A DNA stretch of 64,000 bases, taken from JAIBJN01 sp963775505 (GTDB taxonomy: Bacteria; Actinomycetota; Thermoleophilia; Gaiellales; Gaiellaceae). Location: assembly GCA_963775505.1 (NCBI GenBank), contig CAVZIL010000001.1:496001-560000 (forward strand). Direction: 5' to 3'. Below the pieces are notes generated by a model that was given only the letters and a program-made list of their open reading frames with translations, was not told the origin of the DNA and made no database searches. Shown piece after piece: positions 15,608-25,605 of this stretch. The number at the start of each line of letters is the position of its first letter. Position 1 is the stretch's first letter. A program made the position numbers and the translations under genes.

Positions 15608-17463
15608 GACACGCCGCGCTGGCCTGGCTGGCCGTCCTGGCCGCTCTCGTCGTGCCTGCGGGCGCGCTCTCGGCGAAGATCGAGGCGGACGCGAGCGACT
15701 ACCCCGTGGTGAGGGCGATCGTCGTCACCGACAGGACGACGTTCTCGGCGCCGTCCCTGACGGAGAACGGCGACGAGGTGACAGGCCTCGTCGCCACCAA
15801 CCTCGGCCGGGCGAAGAGCATCGTGCTGGCCGTCGACCGCTCGCGGTCGATGGAGGGCCAGCCGCTCGAGGACGCGGTCGCCGCGGCCCGTGCGTTCGTC
15901 GCGGCGAAGCCGCTCGAGGACCGCATCTCCGTGCTCACGTACGCGACCGAGCCGATCGTCCTCACCGGGTTCCAGACCTCGACCACCGATGCCGACTCCG
16001 CTCTTCGCTCGATCTCTCTCGACCCGGTGAGCGGGACGACGCTCTACGACGGGCTCGTGCTGGCGTCGAACTCGCTCGCGTCGGAGACGAACCAGGGCCG
16101 CGTGATCATCATCGTCACTGACGGCAACGAGACCAGGAGCGAGGCGACCATCGAAGAGACGATCGCCGCTGCGCAGAACGCCGGGGCGTCGGTCTACGTC
16201 GTCGGCATCGAGAGCAAGCTGTTCAACCCGCGGCCGCTCCAGCAGATCGCGGAGGAGACCGGTGGGAACTACTACGGCGCTGCGGACACCGCCGCGCTCA
16301 CCGAGGTCTACACGTCGATTGCCGACGAGCTCTCGCGCACGTGGCGGCTCGAGTACGTCACGTCCGCGCTCCCGAGCGAGGCGATCGACCTGACGGCCAC
16401 GGCCGGAGGCGAGTCGGCTTCGGTGAAGGTCGTCGCTCCGGGTGCGTCGGTCGTCACGCGCAAGCCTCAGATCGAGGGCCGGCTCCCGGAGCAGTTCTTC
16501 GGGACGTTCTGGGGCCAGGCGGCCTTCGCAGCGGTCGTCGGGCTCATCATCTTCCTCGCCGCGGCGTTCGTCTTCGCCTCACCGCGGAGCGCCTGGCTGA
16601 AGGGTCGCCTGCAGCCGCATCTCGCCACCCAGCGTCGAGTGAAGCAGAGCGGCCGCGAGCGGCTGAAGATCGCCGCCGGCCTCTTCCACGCCACCGAGAA
16701 CGCTCTCGGGAAGTTCAAGCCGTGGCGGCGGCTCCAGCGCATCCTCGAGCGGGCCGACCTGCCGCTGCGGACGGTGGAGTTCGTCTACCTCATGCTTGGC
16801 TCGGCGCTGCTGGTCGGCCTGGTCGCGGCAGGGATGACCCGCTCGATTCCACTGATCGCGCTCGGCCTCCTCGGCGGAGCTGCGGTGCCGTATCTGTTCG
16901 TGTCCTTCAAGGCGAAGCAGCGGGTGAGGGCTTTCGAGAACCAGCTTCCCGACCTCCTCGTGACGATGGCGGCGGGGCTGAAGGCCGGGCACAGCTTCCG
17001 GCAGGCGCTGCAGAGCGTCGTCGACGAGGACCAGCCGCCTGCGTCGAAGGAGCTCAAGCGCGTGCTCACGGAGACCCGGCTCGGTCGCCCGATGGACGAG
17101 GCGCTCGCCGACATGGCGCAGCGCATCGGCTCGAAGAACTTCGAGTTCGTGATCACGGCCGTCACGATCCAGCGGCAGGTCGGGGGCAGCCTGGCGAGCC
17201 TCTTCGACATGGTCGCGGACACGGTGCGCAACCGGCAGCAGTTCGCGAAGAAGATCAAGGGCCTGACCGCCATGGGCCGTGCGTCGGCGTACGTGCTGAT
17301 CGGCCTCCCGTTCTTCGTCGCGGCCATGCTGACGCTCCTGAACAGCGAGTACATGAGCCCGCTCTGGCACACGGGCACCGGGCACAAGCTGATCATCACG
17401 ATGTTCGTGATGATCGGGATCGGCTCGCTCATCCTCCGCAAAATCGTCAACTTCAGGTACTGA
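15604..17463 (+). CDS. tadB: Fusion of a VWA domain with the TadB pilus platform protein
   Basis: A signal-like N-terminus is followed by a von Willebrand A domain (about residues 70-245) with an intact MIDAS (DRSRS, later VTDGNE). A membrane helix lies near 300-320 (FAAVVGLIIFLAAAFVFA), then a linker, then a T2SSF/TadB domain with FENQLPDLLVTMAAGLKAGH and the closing hydrophobic pair. The VWA part would be extracytoplasmic and could bind metal and a surface ligand, while the TadB part forms the cytoplasmic membrane platform worked by CpaF. Separate VWA proteins occur in Tad loci; the physical fusion is notable. No frame break is visible. Confidence 0.9.
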   Translation: MRHAALAWLAVLAALVVPAGALSAKIEADASDYPVVRAIVVTDRTTFSAPSLTENGDEVTGLVATNLGRAKSIVLAVDRSRSMEGQPLEDAVAAARAFVAAKPLEDRISVLTYATEPIVLTGFQTSTTDADSALRSISLDPVSGTTLYDGLVLASNSLASETNQGRVIIIVTDGNETRSEATIEETIAAAQNAGASVYVVGIESKLFNPRPLQQIAEETGGNYYGAADTAALTEVYTSIADELSRTWRLEYVTSALPSEAIDLTATAGGESASVKVVAPGASVVTRKPQIEGRLPEQFFGTFWGQAAFAAVVGLIIFLAAAFVFASPRSAWLKGRLQPHLATQRRVKQSGRERLKIAAGLFHATENALGKFKPWRRLQRILERADLPLRTVEFVYLMLGSALLVGLVAAGMTRSIPLIALGLLGGAAVPYLFVSFKAKQRVRAFENQLPDLLVTMAAGLKAGHSFRQALQSVVDEDQPPASKELKRVLTETRLGRPMDEALADMAQRIGSKNFEFVITAVTIQRQVGGSLASLFDMVADTVRNRQQFAKKIKGLTAMGRASAYVLIGLPFFVAAMLTLLNSEYMSPLWHTGTGHKLIITMFVMIGIGSLILRKIVNFRY

Positions 17464-17464
17464 C

Positions 17465-18385
17465 ATGATCTGGCCTCTCATCATCGCCGGCGGCGCAGTC
17501 GCCCTCGCGTTCTTCCTCCTCATGGACCTCGCCACCCTGCCCGCGCGCGAGCGGATGGGCTCGATTCGCCGCGCGGCCGGCTACGGCCGGACGCGGGTGG
17601 TCTCGAGCTCGAGCGTGCTGGACGACGGCACGTTCAAGGACCGCGCGCTCATGCCCATGAAGACCGGCCTCGCCCGGGCCGTTTTGCGGATCACCCCGCG
17701 GGCCAGCGTCGAGTCGGTCACGAACAAGCTCATCGCCGCGGGCCTGAACCGCAAGGTCACGCCGACGACCTACCTGGCCTCGAAGGCGATTCTCGGCTTC
17801 TTCGGCTTCGTCGGCGGTCAGGTGGTCGCCAGCCTCGCGGGCGTCCTCGCCTCCAAGACGCTCCTGCTCGGGATCGCTTTCGCCTTCGTCGGCTTCATGC
17901 TCCCCGACGTCGTCCTCACCTTGAGGACGCGCGGCCGCAAGGAGGTCCTCCGGGCCGAGCTGCCCGACGCTCTCGATCTGCTCGCCGTCTCGGTCGAGGC
18001 CGGCCTCGGCTTCGACGGCGCGATCTCGAAGCTGACGGAGCACATGGACGGTCCTCTCGCCGATGAGTTTGCGCTGGCGCTCGGCGAGATGCGCATCGGC
18101 GAGAGCCGGCAGAACGCGCTCACGAAGATGATGAAGCGCGTCGGCACGCCCGAGTTCTCGTCGTTCGTCCGCGCGATCATCCAGGCGGACCAGCTCGGGA
18201 TCTCGCTCGGGCGAATCCTCAAGCTGCAGGCGTCCGACACCCGCAACCGGCGTCAGCTGGCCGCGGAGGAGCGGGCGATGAAGGCGCCGATCAAGATGCT
18301 CTTCCCGACGGTGATCTTCATCTTCCCGGCCATGTTCATCGTCATCCTCGGACCGGCTTTCATGAACCTCTCGGAGCTGTTCTAG
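17465..18385 (+). CDS. tadC: Tad pilus platform protein TadC
   Basis: 306 residues with a first helix (WPLIIAGGAVALAFFLLMDLA), a central paired hydrophobic segment, then the T2SSF domain (LRAELPDALDLLAVSVEAGLGFDGAISKL) and a C-terminal helix (FPTVIFIFPAMFIVILGPAF). It starts one base after the tadB stop. TadB and TadC together make the inner-membrane platform. Confidence 0.92.
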   Translation: MIWPLIIAGGAVALAFFLLMDLATLPARERMGSIRRAAGYGRTRVVSSSSVLDDGTFKDRALMPMKTGLARAVLRITPRASVESVTNKLIAAGLNRKVTPTTYLASKAILGFFGFVGGQVVASLAGVLASKTLLLGIAFAFVGFMLPDVVLTLRTRGRKEVLRAELPDALDLLAVSVEAGLGFDGAISKLTEHMDGPLADEFALALGEMRIGESRQNALTKMMKRVGTPEFSSFVRAIIQADQLGISLGRILKLQASDTRNRRQLAAEERAMKAPIKMLFPTVIFIFPAMFIVILGPAFMNLSELF

Positions 18386-18400
18386 GGGGGCGCCCCGAAC

Positions 18401-19861
18401 GTGGCTGCGAGCGAGGAGACCACCAAGGAATCCGGCAAGGTCGAGGCCGAGACCGGCTTCGGCACCGGCCTGCGCGGGAAGCTCAAGAAGCGCCAGGAGC
18501 CCGCCGCGCCCGAGACCAACGGCGCGCCGCCTCCCCCGCAGCCGGAGGAGCAGGCGCCGGAGGCGGCCGCTCCCGAGCTGCCTGCGCCTGTCGCGCCCGT
18601 CGTCGACGCCGCCGAAAACGACGCCCTCCGGGCCGAGCTGACGGCCGCTCTCGAGCGCGAGCGCGACCTGCGGATCGAGCTGGCGGCCTCGTTCTCGGCG
18701 CGGGACGATACGAGCGCCATCGAGAGCGACTACGCGGCGCGGTCGGCCGAGCTCGACCTGCGCGCCGCGAAGGTCGCCTCCGCCGAGCAGGAGATCGAGC
18801 TGCGCGAGGCCCGGCTGACGGAGCAGCTCCAGACGTTCCGGGAGGAGCGCGAGCGCCTCTCGGAGCTCGAGACGAGGTTGACCGCCACCGAGGCCCTCAC
18901 GGGCGAGCGCAGCGAGCAGGTCGACTCGAAGCTGCGGGAGCTGCGCGACGCCGACCGCGAGCGCGAGAAGCTCGCCTCGGAGCTCGCGAAGCAAGCGCAG
19001 ACGCTGAACTCGCAGGAGACGAAGCTCGTGCGCCGCGAGCAGGCCGTGACCAGCCGCGAGGCAGAGATGAAGGCGAGGCAGGAAGCGCGTGACCGCGCGC
19101 TCGCCGAGCGGGAGACCGCGCTACGCGAGCACGAGAAGGGCGCTTCCAAGCGGGAGCAGGCCCTCGCCGCCCGCGAGCGCGAGCTGGCGAAGGAGCACTC
19201 GCGCCTCCAGGCCAAGGACGAGGCGCTCGAGGAGCGTGAGGCGGACCTCCGTGCCAAGCACGATCGCCTGCGCCTCGACGCGGAGCGGCTCGAGCGCGGG
19301 GCATCCGGGCACGACCGGACCGCCCAGGAGGCGGTCGCCCGTCTCGCCGAGGTGGATCGCCGCGAGGCCGAGCTGGTCGCGCGCGAGGCGGAACTGCACC
19401 AGCGCGAGACGCACATGGCCCGGGTGGAGTCCGAGACGTCCAAGATCCTCGACGTCGAGGCTCTGCAGGAGCGGCTCAAGGAAAGGGAGCGAGAGCTCGC
19501 CGAGCGCGAGGCCGAGTTCTCGAACACCGAGGACGTCGTCGAGTCCCAGCGCAAGCGTCTGGAACGGCGCGAGAAGCGGCTCACCGAGACCGAGTCCTCC
19601 CTGCGCGAGCGGCTGCACGAGCTCGACGGCCGCGAGTCCGAGCTCGAGGCTCGCGAGGCGCGCACCGAAGCCGACATCGAGATCCGCGAGGACAAGCTGG
19701 AGCGACGTGAGCGCGAGCTCTCCGACCTCCAGGAGCGGCTGGGCCAGAAGGAGAACGAGCTCGCCAGCTACGTCGCCCAGGTGCAGGGCGAGCTGAAGCG
19801 CCGCGAGGACGACTGGTGGGAGAAGGTCACCGGCGGCGAGGGCCCCGACGAGGGCCGCTAG
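18401..19861 (+). CDS. Long coiled-coil protein at the end of the Tad operon
   Basis: The first 75 residues are Pro/Ala/Glu rich and disordered; from about 75 to 475 the sequence is almost unbroken charged heptads rich in Glu, Arg, Leu and Ala (repeats like REAELVAREAELHQRET), with no membrane segment. It lies 15 bases after tadC, so it is probably co-transcribed. A scaffold or polar-localising role for the pilus machine is plausible but unproven. Its low-complexity sequence will give false database hits to myosin-like proteins. Confidence 0.75.
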   Translation: MAASEETTKESGKVEAETGFGTGLRGKLKKRQEPAAPETNGAPPPPQPEEQAPEAAAPELPAPVAPVVDAAENDALRAELTAALERERDLRIELAASFSARDDTSAIESDYAARSAELDLRAAKVASAEQEIELREARLTEQLQTFREERERLSELETRLTATEALTGERSEQVDSKLRELRDADREREKLASELAKQAQTLNSQETKLVRREQAVTSREAEMKARQEARDRALAERETALREHEKGASKREQALAARERELAKEHSRLQAKDEALEEREADLRAKHDRLRLDAERLERGASGHDRTAQEAVARLAEVDRREAELVAREAELHQRETHMARVESETSKILDVEALQERLKERERELAEREAEFSNTEDVVESQRKRLERREKRLTETESSLRERLHELDGRESELEAREARTEADIEIREDKLERRERELSDLQERLGQKENELASYVAQVQGELKRREDDWWEKVTGGEGPDEGR

Positions 19862-19879
19862 CTACCAGGTAACAGGCTG

Positions 19880-20635
19880 TTACTTCGGCACGGGCTCCGA
19901 GGCGGGCGCCTCGCGGGCGCGCCACTGCTCGAGCGCCTCCCAGGAGGCCACCGTGTCCGCGGAGACCTGGGCGCCCAGGTCGTCCGGCGAGGCCGCCCAG
20001 AAGAGCTCGGCGACCTTCACCGAGTCCGGCTCGGGCTCGGCTCCCTGGCGGAGCCGTGCGTGGTAGACGACGAGCGCGGACCCCGTGTCGTCGCTGACCA
20101 CCACCGCGACCGGCGTGAAGTCCAGAAGGTCCTCGTCTCCGAGCCCGATCTCCTCGGCGGCGTCGGCGAGCACGGCGTCTCGCGGGTGCTCGGCGTGACC
20201 CAGCCCTCCCGAGGCCGAGGCGGTCCACAGGAGCGGGTCGCGCCCGATCGACGGTCCGCGCTGCTGGAAGAGCGTCACACCTTCCGCTCGCTCGACGAAC
20301 AGCTGGACGCCCAGCGCGAAGCCCAGCCTGTAGGCCTGGCTCGGCTCGGTGAAGACGACCATCGCCTCGGCGTAGCGCCCGTGCCGCCGCACGATCGCGC
20401 CGTCCCGTGACACGCCGTGGCAGAACGAGATCGGGCCGTCGAAGCGGCCTTTCGTCCGCGAGAGGACGAGAGCGGCGTCGTCCACCGCGCGGCGCACGGG
20501 GCCCTCGAGCGGAGGCGCGAAGGGAAAGGGCCGGAAGCGGGGCTCGCCGTCGAGGGGCACGATCGCGCGCACGCTCGAAGTCTGGCGCACGCGGCGGCGC
20601 GTACGCGCCAGTCGACCGTCCAGCGTCGCCGGCAC
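19880..20635 (-). CDS. Nudix-like hydrolase with divergent Nudix box
   Basis: About 251 residues from GTG 20635. The centre contains SASGGLGHAEHPRDAVLADAAEEIGL, which has the spacing of a Nudix box (GX5EX7REUXEEXGU) but Ala-Asp where Arg-Glu is expected; only the EE pair is kept. The N-terminal half is unassigned. Catalysis is therefore uncertain. It lies 25 bases downstream of the glutamate dehydrogenase gene on the same strand and converges on the Tad operon. The longer in-frame extension to 21529 runs antisense inside the dehydrogenase and is rejected. Confidence 0.65.
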   Translation of the reverse strand: MPATLDGRLARTRRRVRQTSSVRAIVPLDGEPRFRPFPFAPPLEGPVRRAVDDAALVLSRTKGRFDGPISFCHGVSRDGAIVRRHGRYAEAMVVFTEPSQAYRLGFALGVQLFVERAEGVTLFQQRGPSIGRDPLLWTASASGGLGHAEHPRDAVLADAAEEIGLGDEDLLDFTPVAVVVSDDTGSALVVYHARLRQGAEPEPDSVKVAELFWAASPDDLGAQVSADTVASWEALEQWRAREAPASEPVPK

Positions 20636-20660
20636 GGTGTCGTCGGGCGACGTCGGTCGC

Positions 20661-23600
20661 CTAGCCGAGGCGCAGCGACTCGGGCGGGAGAGCCAGCGGC
20701 TCGGCCTCGGCTTCCGGCGGGAGCTCGGCGACCGGCGGAGCGGCTCGGGTCCCCGACTGGATGAGGTTTCGAACCTCCCGGAGCGCCACCGACAGCGTCT
20801 CCAGGCTCGACAGCCCTCCCATCCGGATGTCCGAGAGCACCTGGAGGGCGCGGTCGACGCCCGCACGGCTCTGCGCGTGCCAGGCCTCGGCCCGCGCCTC
20901 GGCGTCGAGCCCAGGCGGCCCGGTCTCGAGTGCCTCGCGGGCGAGGGCGCTGTGGACCCCGTACAGCTCGTCGCGCAGCGCCGCCCGCGCCAGGGTCTGC
21001 CAGCGGTTGTCGCGCGGCAGCGCCGTGATCTCGTCGCGGAGCCACTGGAGCTGGAGGCTCGCTCCGATCGCGTGGTAGACGGCGGCGACCTCCTCCAGGG
21101 GCGCCCCCGTCGCGCCGGCGACCTCGACGATGTCGAGCGCCGAGAACAGCGCGCCCAGGCCGGCGACCCGCGTCGCCAGCTCCTCGGGGACCCCCGCGCG
21201 CACGTACCGGGCGGCCCGCTGCTCGAGCGCGGTCTGGTCGGCGCCGTGCAGCACGTCCTGGAGCGTCTCGGCCAGCAGCGCGGCGCCGGGGGCGAAGCGC
21301 TCGGTCTCCGCCGCGATGTCGAGCGGCCGCGGGCGGCTGCGAACGAGCCAGCGGGTCGCCCGCTCGACGAGCTTCCGCCCCTCGAGCAGCATGTCCAGCT
21401 GGACGTCGGCGGCGACGGACGAGTCGAGCGCCTCGATCGCGGTCCAGAGCGCGCGGAGGCGGAAGACCTCACGGGCGACCATGTAGGCCCTGGCGATGTC
21501 GGCGGCCGCCGCGCCGGTCTCCTCGGCAAGGCGGAAGGCGAACGTGATTCCCGCCCTGTTGACGAGGCTGTTGGTGACGTAGGTGGCGATCAGCTCCCTG
21601 CGCAGGCGGTGCGCGTCCATCTCGGCGCGGAAGCGCTCGGAGAGGACGCGCGGGAAGTAGCGGACGAGCTCCTCCGCGGTGAACTCGTCGTCGGGCAGGT
21701 CCGAGGCCACGAGCGCGTCGAAGAGCTCGATCTTGGCGTAGGCGAGCAGGACGGCGAGCTCGGGCGCGACCAACCCGCCGGCCGCCGCGCCACGCTCCGA
21801 GAGAACCTCGTCGCTCGGGAGGGACTCCAGCTCGCGGCTGATCCGGCCGCTCTGCTCGAGGTGCTGGATCAGCCGTGCATGGACGCCGAGCATCGAGGGC
21901 GCCTGGCGCACGGCGAGGCTGAGCGCCTGCGTCTGGCGGTAGTTGTTGCGCAGGACGAGGCGGGCGACGTCGTCGGTCATCTGCGCGAGCAGCTCGTTCC
22001 GCTGCTTCCGGGTCATGTCTCCCGCGGCGACGACGGCGTCGAGGAGGATCTTGATGTTCACCTCGTGGTCGGAGCAGTCGACGCCCGCCGAGTTGTCGAT
22101 CGCGTCCGTGAAGATGCGACCGCCCGCGAGCGCGTACTCGATCCTGCCCTTCTGCGTGAAGCCGAGGTTGCCGCCCTCGCCGACCACACGGGCGCGAACG
22201 TCGCGGCCGTCCACCCGCAGCGCATCGTTCGCCTTGTCGCCGACGTCGAGGTGGGACTCGGTCGATGCCCTCACGAACGTGCCGATGCCCCCGTTCCAGA
22301 GCAGGTCGACCTCGGCGGTGAGGATCGCCCTGATCAGCTCGTTCGGCGTCAGGGTCTCCGCCTCGATACCCAGAGCGGTCCGTGCCTGCGGGGAGAGCTC
22401 GATCGACTTCGCGGTGCGCGAGAAGACGCCGCCGCCCTCGGAGACCTTCGCGGGGTCGTAGTCCGCCCAGCTCGAGCGCGGGAGCGCGAAGAGGCGCTCG
22501 CGCTCGAGGTAGCTCGCCTCGGGGTCCGGGTCGGGGTCGAGGAAGACGTGCTCGTGGTTGAAAGCGGCGACGAGCTTCAGATGGCGGGAGAGGAGCATGC
22601 CGTTGCCGAAGACGTCGCCGGCCATGTCGCCGATCCCGACCGCCGTAACGTCCGTCGTCTGGACGTCGACGCCGAGCTCGCGGAAGTGGCGCTTGACCGA
22701 CTCCCACGCTCCGCGCGCCGTGATGCCCATGGCCTTGTGGTCGTAGCCGGCCGAGCCGCCCGAGGCGAACGCGTCTCCCAGCCAGAACCCGTACTCGGCG
22801 GCGATCGCGTTCGCCGCGTCGGAGAACGTCGCCGTGCCCTTGTCCGCGGCCACCACGAGGTAGGGGTCGTCGTCGTCGTAGCGGACGACGTCGGGAGGCG
22901 GGACGATCTCGCCTCCGACGATGTTGTCGGTGAGGTCGAGCAGCCCGCGCATGAGCGTCGAATAGCAATCGACGCACTCGCCCCTGAGCGCCTCGCGGTC
23001 GGCCGGCGGGCGCTTGACGACGAACCCGCCCTTGGCTCCGACGGGAACGATGACCGCGTTCTTCACCATCTGCGCCTTCATCAGCCCGAGCACCTCCGTG
23101 CGGAAGTCCTCGCGGCGATCGGACCAGCGGATCCCGCCCCGAGCCACTTTGCCCCCGCGCAGGTGCACACCCTCGGTCCGCGGCGAGTACACCCAGATCT
23201 CGTACTCCGGCCTCGGCGGCGGCAGATCGGGCACGAGCGCCGGGTCGAGCTTGAAGGAGAGGTACGGCTTCGGGCGGCCGTCGGCGTCGACCTGGAAGTA
23301 GTTCGTCCGTAGCGTCGCCTGCAGCAGCCGGAGAAAGCCGCGCAGGATGCGGTCCTCGTCGAGGCTCGGCACCGCGTCGATCTCCTGCTCGATCATCCTC
23401 GCGAGGCCCTCGGCGTCGGCCGCGCGCGCGTCGGCGCGCGCGGGGTCGAAGCGGATCCGGAAGAGCTCGACGAGCTTGCGGACGACGGCCGGGTGGTTGC
23501 CCAGCGTCTCCTCCATGTACCGCTGGCTGAACGTGGTGCCCGTCTGGCGCATGTACTTCGCGAAGGCGCGCAGCATGGCCGCCTCCCGCCACGTCAGCCC

Positions 23601-25574
23601 CGCTCGAAGCACGAGGCGGTTGAAGTCGTCGACCTCGATCTCGCCGCGCCAGGCCCGGCTGAAGGCGTCCTTGAACGCCTCGCCGACCTCGTCCAGGTCG
23701 ATCGGGCCGTCCTCGCTCGTGAGCCCGAAGTCGTAGATCCAGGCGTCGACGGGCCCGATCCTGTCGATCTCGTAGGGCCTCTCGTCGTAGACCTTCACCC
23801 CCAGGTCCTCGAGCAGGGGGAGCACGTCGGAGAGGAGGATCGGCTGGCCCGAGCGAAGGAGCTTCAGGACGAAGAAGTCGTCGGCCGCCTCGAGCGGGCG
23901 GTAGAGCGCGAGCTCGAGGTCGCCGGCAGGGTCGAGGCGCTCCATGCGCTGGATGTCGAGCACTGCCGCGGCAGGGGTGAAGTCGTCCCGGTAGCCGGCG
24001 GGGAACGCGTCGCGGTACCCGGCGAAGAGCTCGGTGCCCTGCTCCTCCCCGAGCTGCTCCACGAGCGCGTCCAGGAGATCGTCGACCCACGAGCGCGTCG
24101 CCTCCACCAGCCGCGCTTCGATCTCGCGGACGTCGTAGTCGGGCACCTCCTCGCCGGGATCGGTGTGAATCACGTAGTGGAGCCTCGCCAGCACGGACTC
24201 GGACAGGCGCACGTCGTAGAAGGCGCAGGCGCCGTTGAACGCCTCCTGAAGGACGTCCTGGACGCGCTCCCTGACCTGCGTGTTGAAGCGGTCGCGAGGC
24301 ACGTACACGAGGCAGGACAGGAAGCGCCCGAACCGGTCCCGGCGGACGAAGAGGCGAACCCGCTGGCGCTCGCCGAGATGGAGGATGCCCATGGCGGTCT
24401 CGAACAGCTCGTCGTCCGAGATCTGGAAGAGCTCGTCCCGCGGGTAGGTCTCGAGAATCTCGATGAGCGCCTTGTCGGCGTGGCTCCCCGGCGGGAGGCC
24501 GGAGCGCTCGCGCACCTTGCGGACCTTGCGGCGCAGCAGCGGGATCTCCTCGGGCCTGGCGCTGTATGCGGTCGACGTGTAGAGCCCGAGGAAGCGGCGT
24601 TCGCCGACGACCTCACCGGACTCGTCGAAGCGTTTCACGCCGACGTAGTCCAGGAACGACGGCCGGTGTACCGTCGCGCGAGAGTTCGCCTTCGTGAGGA
24701 CGAGGATGGTCTTCTCGCGCGCGAGCTCTCGCGCACCGGGGCCGAGCTTGACGACTCCGGGGTCCGGGTCGCTGTCGCGGAGGATCCCGAGCCCGGTGCC
24801 GGGCACGCGCCGGAGCGCGTCCTCGCCGTGCTCGGTGACGAGGTCGTACTCGTGGAAGCCGAGGAAGGTGAAGTGGTGGTCGAGGCTCCACTCGAGAAGC
24901 GCCGTCGCCTCCGCCAACTCCTCGGCGTCGACGGGAGGAGGATGCTCGACGAGGTCGGCGATGACCTCGCGCCCGCGTGCGACCATCGCCGGCCAGTCCT
25001 CCACCGCGGCCCTGACGTCCGCGAGGACGCGCTCGAGCCCGGTGCGAACCTGCTCGAGGTGCGCCGGATCGGTCTCCCTGACGATCTCCGCGTGGATGAA
25101 GGACTCGAGCCCGCAGTTCACCGCCTCGGCGTCGTGCGGGAGAACCTCGAGCAGGCGTCCCTCGTCGTCCCGCCGCACCCTGACGACCGGGTGGATGATG
25201 AGGTGGACGCCGCTCCCGAGCCGGTTCAGCTCCATGCTCACCGAGTCCACGAGGAAGGGCATGTCGTCGTTGACGATCTCGACCACGGTGTGCGTCGACG
25301 TCCAGCCGTGCTCCTCGAGCTGCGGCGTATAGACGCGCACCTTCGGCGTCCCCGGCGTCCGCCGCGAGCCGAAGTTCAGGTGCCCGAGGGCGGCGCCGTA
25401 GAGGTCGGCGACGCTGCGTTCGAGCAGATCGTCCGCCGCTACGGCGCCGTAGTAGATGCGGATGAAGGCCTCGAGCCGCTCCGCCTGCTCGGCTGGGAGC
25501 TTCGCGCGCGCGTGCTCGACCGTCTTCTCGATCAGACCGGCCTTCGCCTCGTCGGGCTTCGACTTGAAGCTCAT
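20661..25574 (-). CDS. gdh: NAD-specific glutamate dehydrogenase, large (about 180 kDa) type
   Basis: 1637 residues, the size of the GDH180 class known from Streptomyces, Mycobacterium and Pseudomonas. The N-terminal half (regulatory ACT-like regions) contains FLVDSVSMELNR and FRFLSCLVY-like segments. The catalytic core begins near residue 820 with RGGIRWSDRREDFRTEVLGL and continues PVGAKGGFV, then the Rossmann part with GIGDMAGDVFGNGMLLS and DLLWNGGIGTFV. It deaminates glutamate to 2-oxoglutarate with NAD+, linking nitrogen and carbon metabolism. Intact over 4.9 kb, useful as a measure of local sequence quality. Confidence 0.97.
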   Translation of the reverse strand: MSFKSKPDEAKAGLIEKTVEHARAKLPAEQAERLEAFIRIYYGAVAADDLLERSVADLYGAALGHLNFGSRRTPGTPKVRVYTPQLEEHGWTSTHTVVEIVNDDMPFLVDSVSMELNRLGSGVHLIIHPVVRVRRDDEGRLLEVLPHDAEAVNCGLESFIHAEIVRETDPAHLEQVRTGLERVLADVRAAVEDWPAMVARGREVIADLVEHPPPVDAEELAEATALLEWSLDHHFTFLGFHEYDLVTEHGEDALRRVPGTGLGILRDSDPDPGVVKLGPGARELAREKTILVLTKANSRATVHRPSFLDYVGVKRFDESGEVVGERRFLGLYTSTAYSARPEEIPLLRRKVRKVRERSGLPPGSHADKALIEILETYPRDELFQISDDELFETAMGILHLGERQRVRLFVRRDRFGRFLSCLVYVPRDRFNTQVRERVQDVLQEAFNGACAFYDVRLSESVLARLHYVIHTDPGEEVPDYDVREIEARLVEATRSWVDDLLDALVEQLGEEQGTELFAGYRDAFPAGYRDDFTPAAAVLDIQRMERLDPAGDLELALYRPLEAADDFFVLKLLRSGQPILLSDVLPLLEDLGVKVYDERPYEIDRIGPVDAWIYDFGLTSEDGPIDLDEVGEAFKDAFSRAWRGEIEVDDFNRLVLRAGLTWREAAMLRAFAKYMRQTGTTFSQRYMEETLGNHPAVVRKLVELFRIRFDPARADARAADAEGLARMIEQEIDAVPSLDEDRILRGFLRLLQATLRTNYFQVDADGRPKPYLSFKLDPALVPDLPPPRPEYEIWVYSPRTEGVHLRGGKVARGGIRWSDRREDFRTEVLGLMKAQMVKNAVIVPVGAKGGFVVKRPPADREALRGECVDCYSTLMRGLLDLTDNIVGGEIVPPPDVVRYDDDDPYLVVAADKGTATFSDAANAIAAEYGFWLGDAFASGGSAGYDHKAMGITARGAWESVKRHFRELGVDVQTTDVTAVGIGDMAGDVFGNGMLLSRHLKLVAAFNHEHVFLDPDPDPEASYLERERLFALPRSSWADYDPAKVSEGGGVFSRTAKSIELSPQARTALGIEAETLTPNELIRAILTAEVDLLWNGGIGTFVRASTESHLDVGDKANDALRVDGRDVRARVVGEGGNLGFTQKGRIEYALAGGRIFTDAIDNSAGVDCSDHEVNIKILLDAVVAAGDMTRKQRNELLAQMTDDVARLVLRNNYRQTQALSLAVRQAPSMLGVHARLIQHLEQSGRISRELESLPSDEVLSERGAAAGGLVAPELAVLLAYAKIELFDALVASDLPDDEFTAEELVRYFPRVLSERFRAEMDAHRLRRELIATYVTNSLVNRAGITFAFRLAEETGAAAADIARAYMVAREVFRLRALWTAIEALDSSVAADVQLDMLLEGRKLVERATRWLVRSRPRPLDIAAETERFAPGAALLAETLQDVLHGADQTALEQRAARYVRAGVPEELATRVAGLGALFSALDIVEVAGATGAPLEEVAAVYHAIGASLQLQWLRDEITALPRDNRWQTLARAALRDELYGVHSALAREALETGPPGLDAEARAEAWHAQSRAGVDRALQVLSDIRMGGLSSLETLSVALREVRNLIQSGTRAAPPVAELPPEAEAEPLALPPESLRLG

Positions 25575-25605
25575 CGGGTCTCACCCGACAGTCTGTCCGA
25601 GGCGG

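Noticed and set aside
20637..23312. 891-residue plus-strand frame, and 2-kb minus-strand frames within the dehydrogenase
   Set aside because: Shadows of the glutamate dehydrogenase gene; no motifs.
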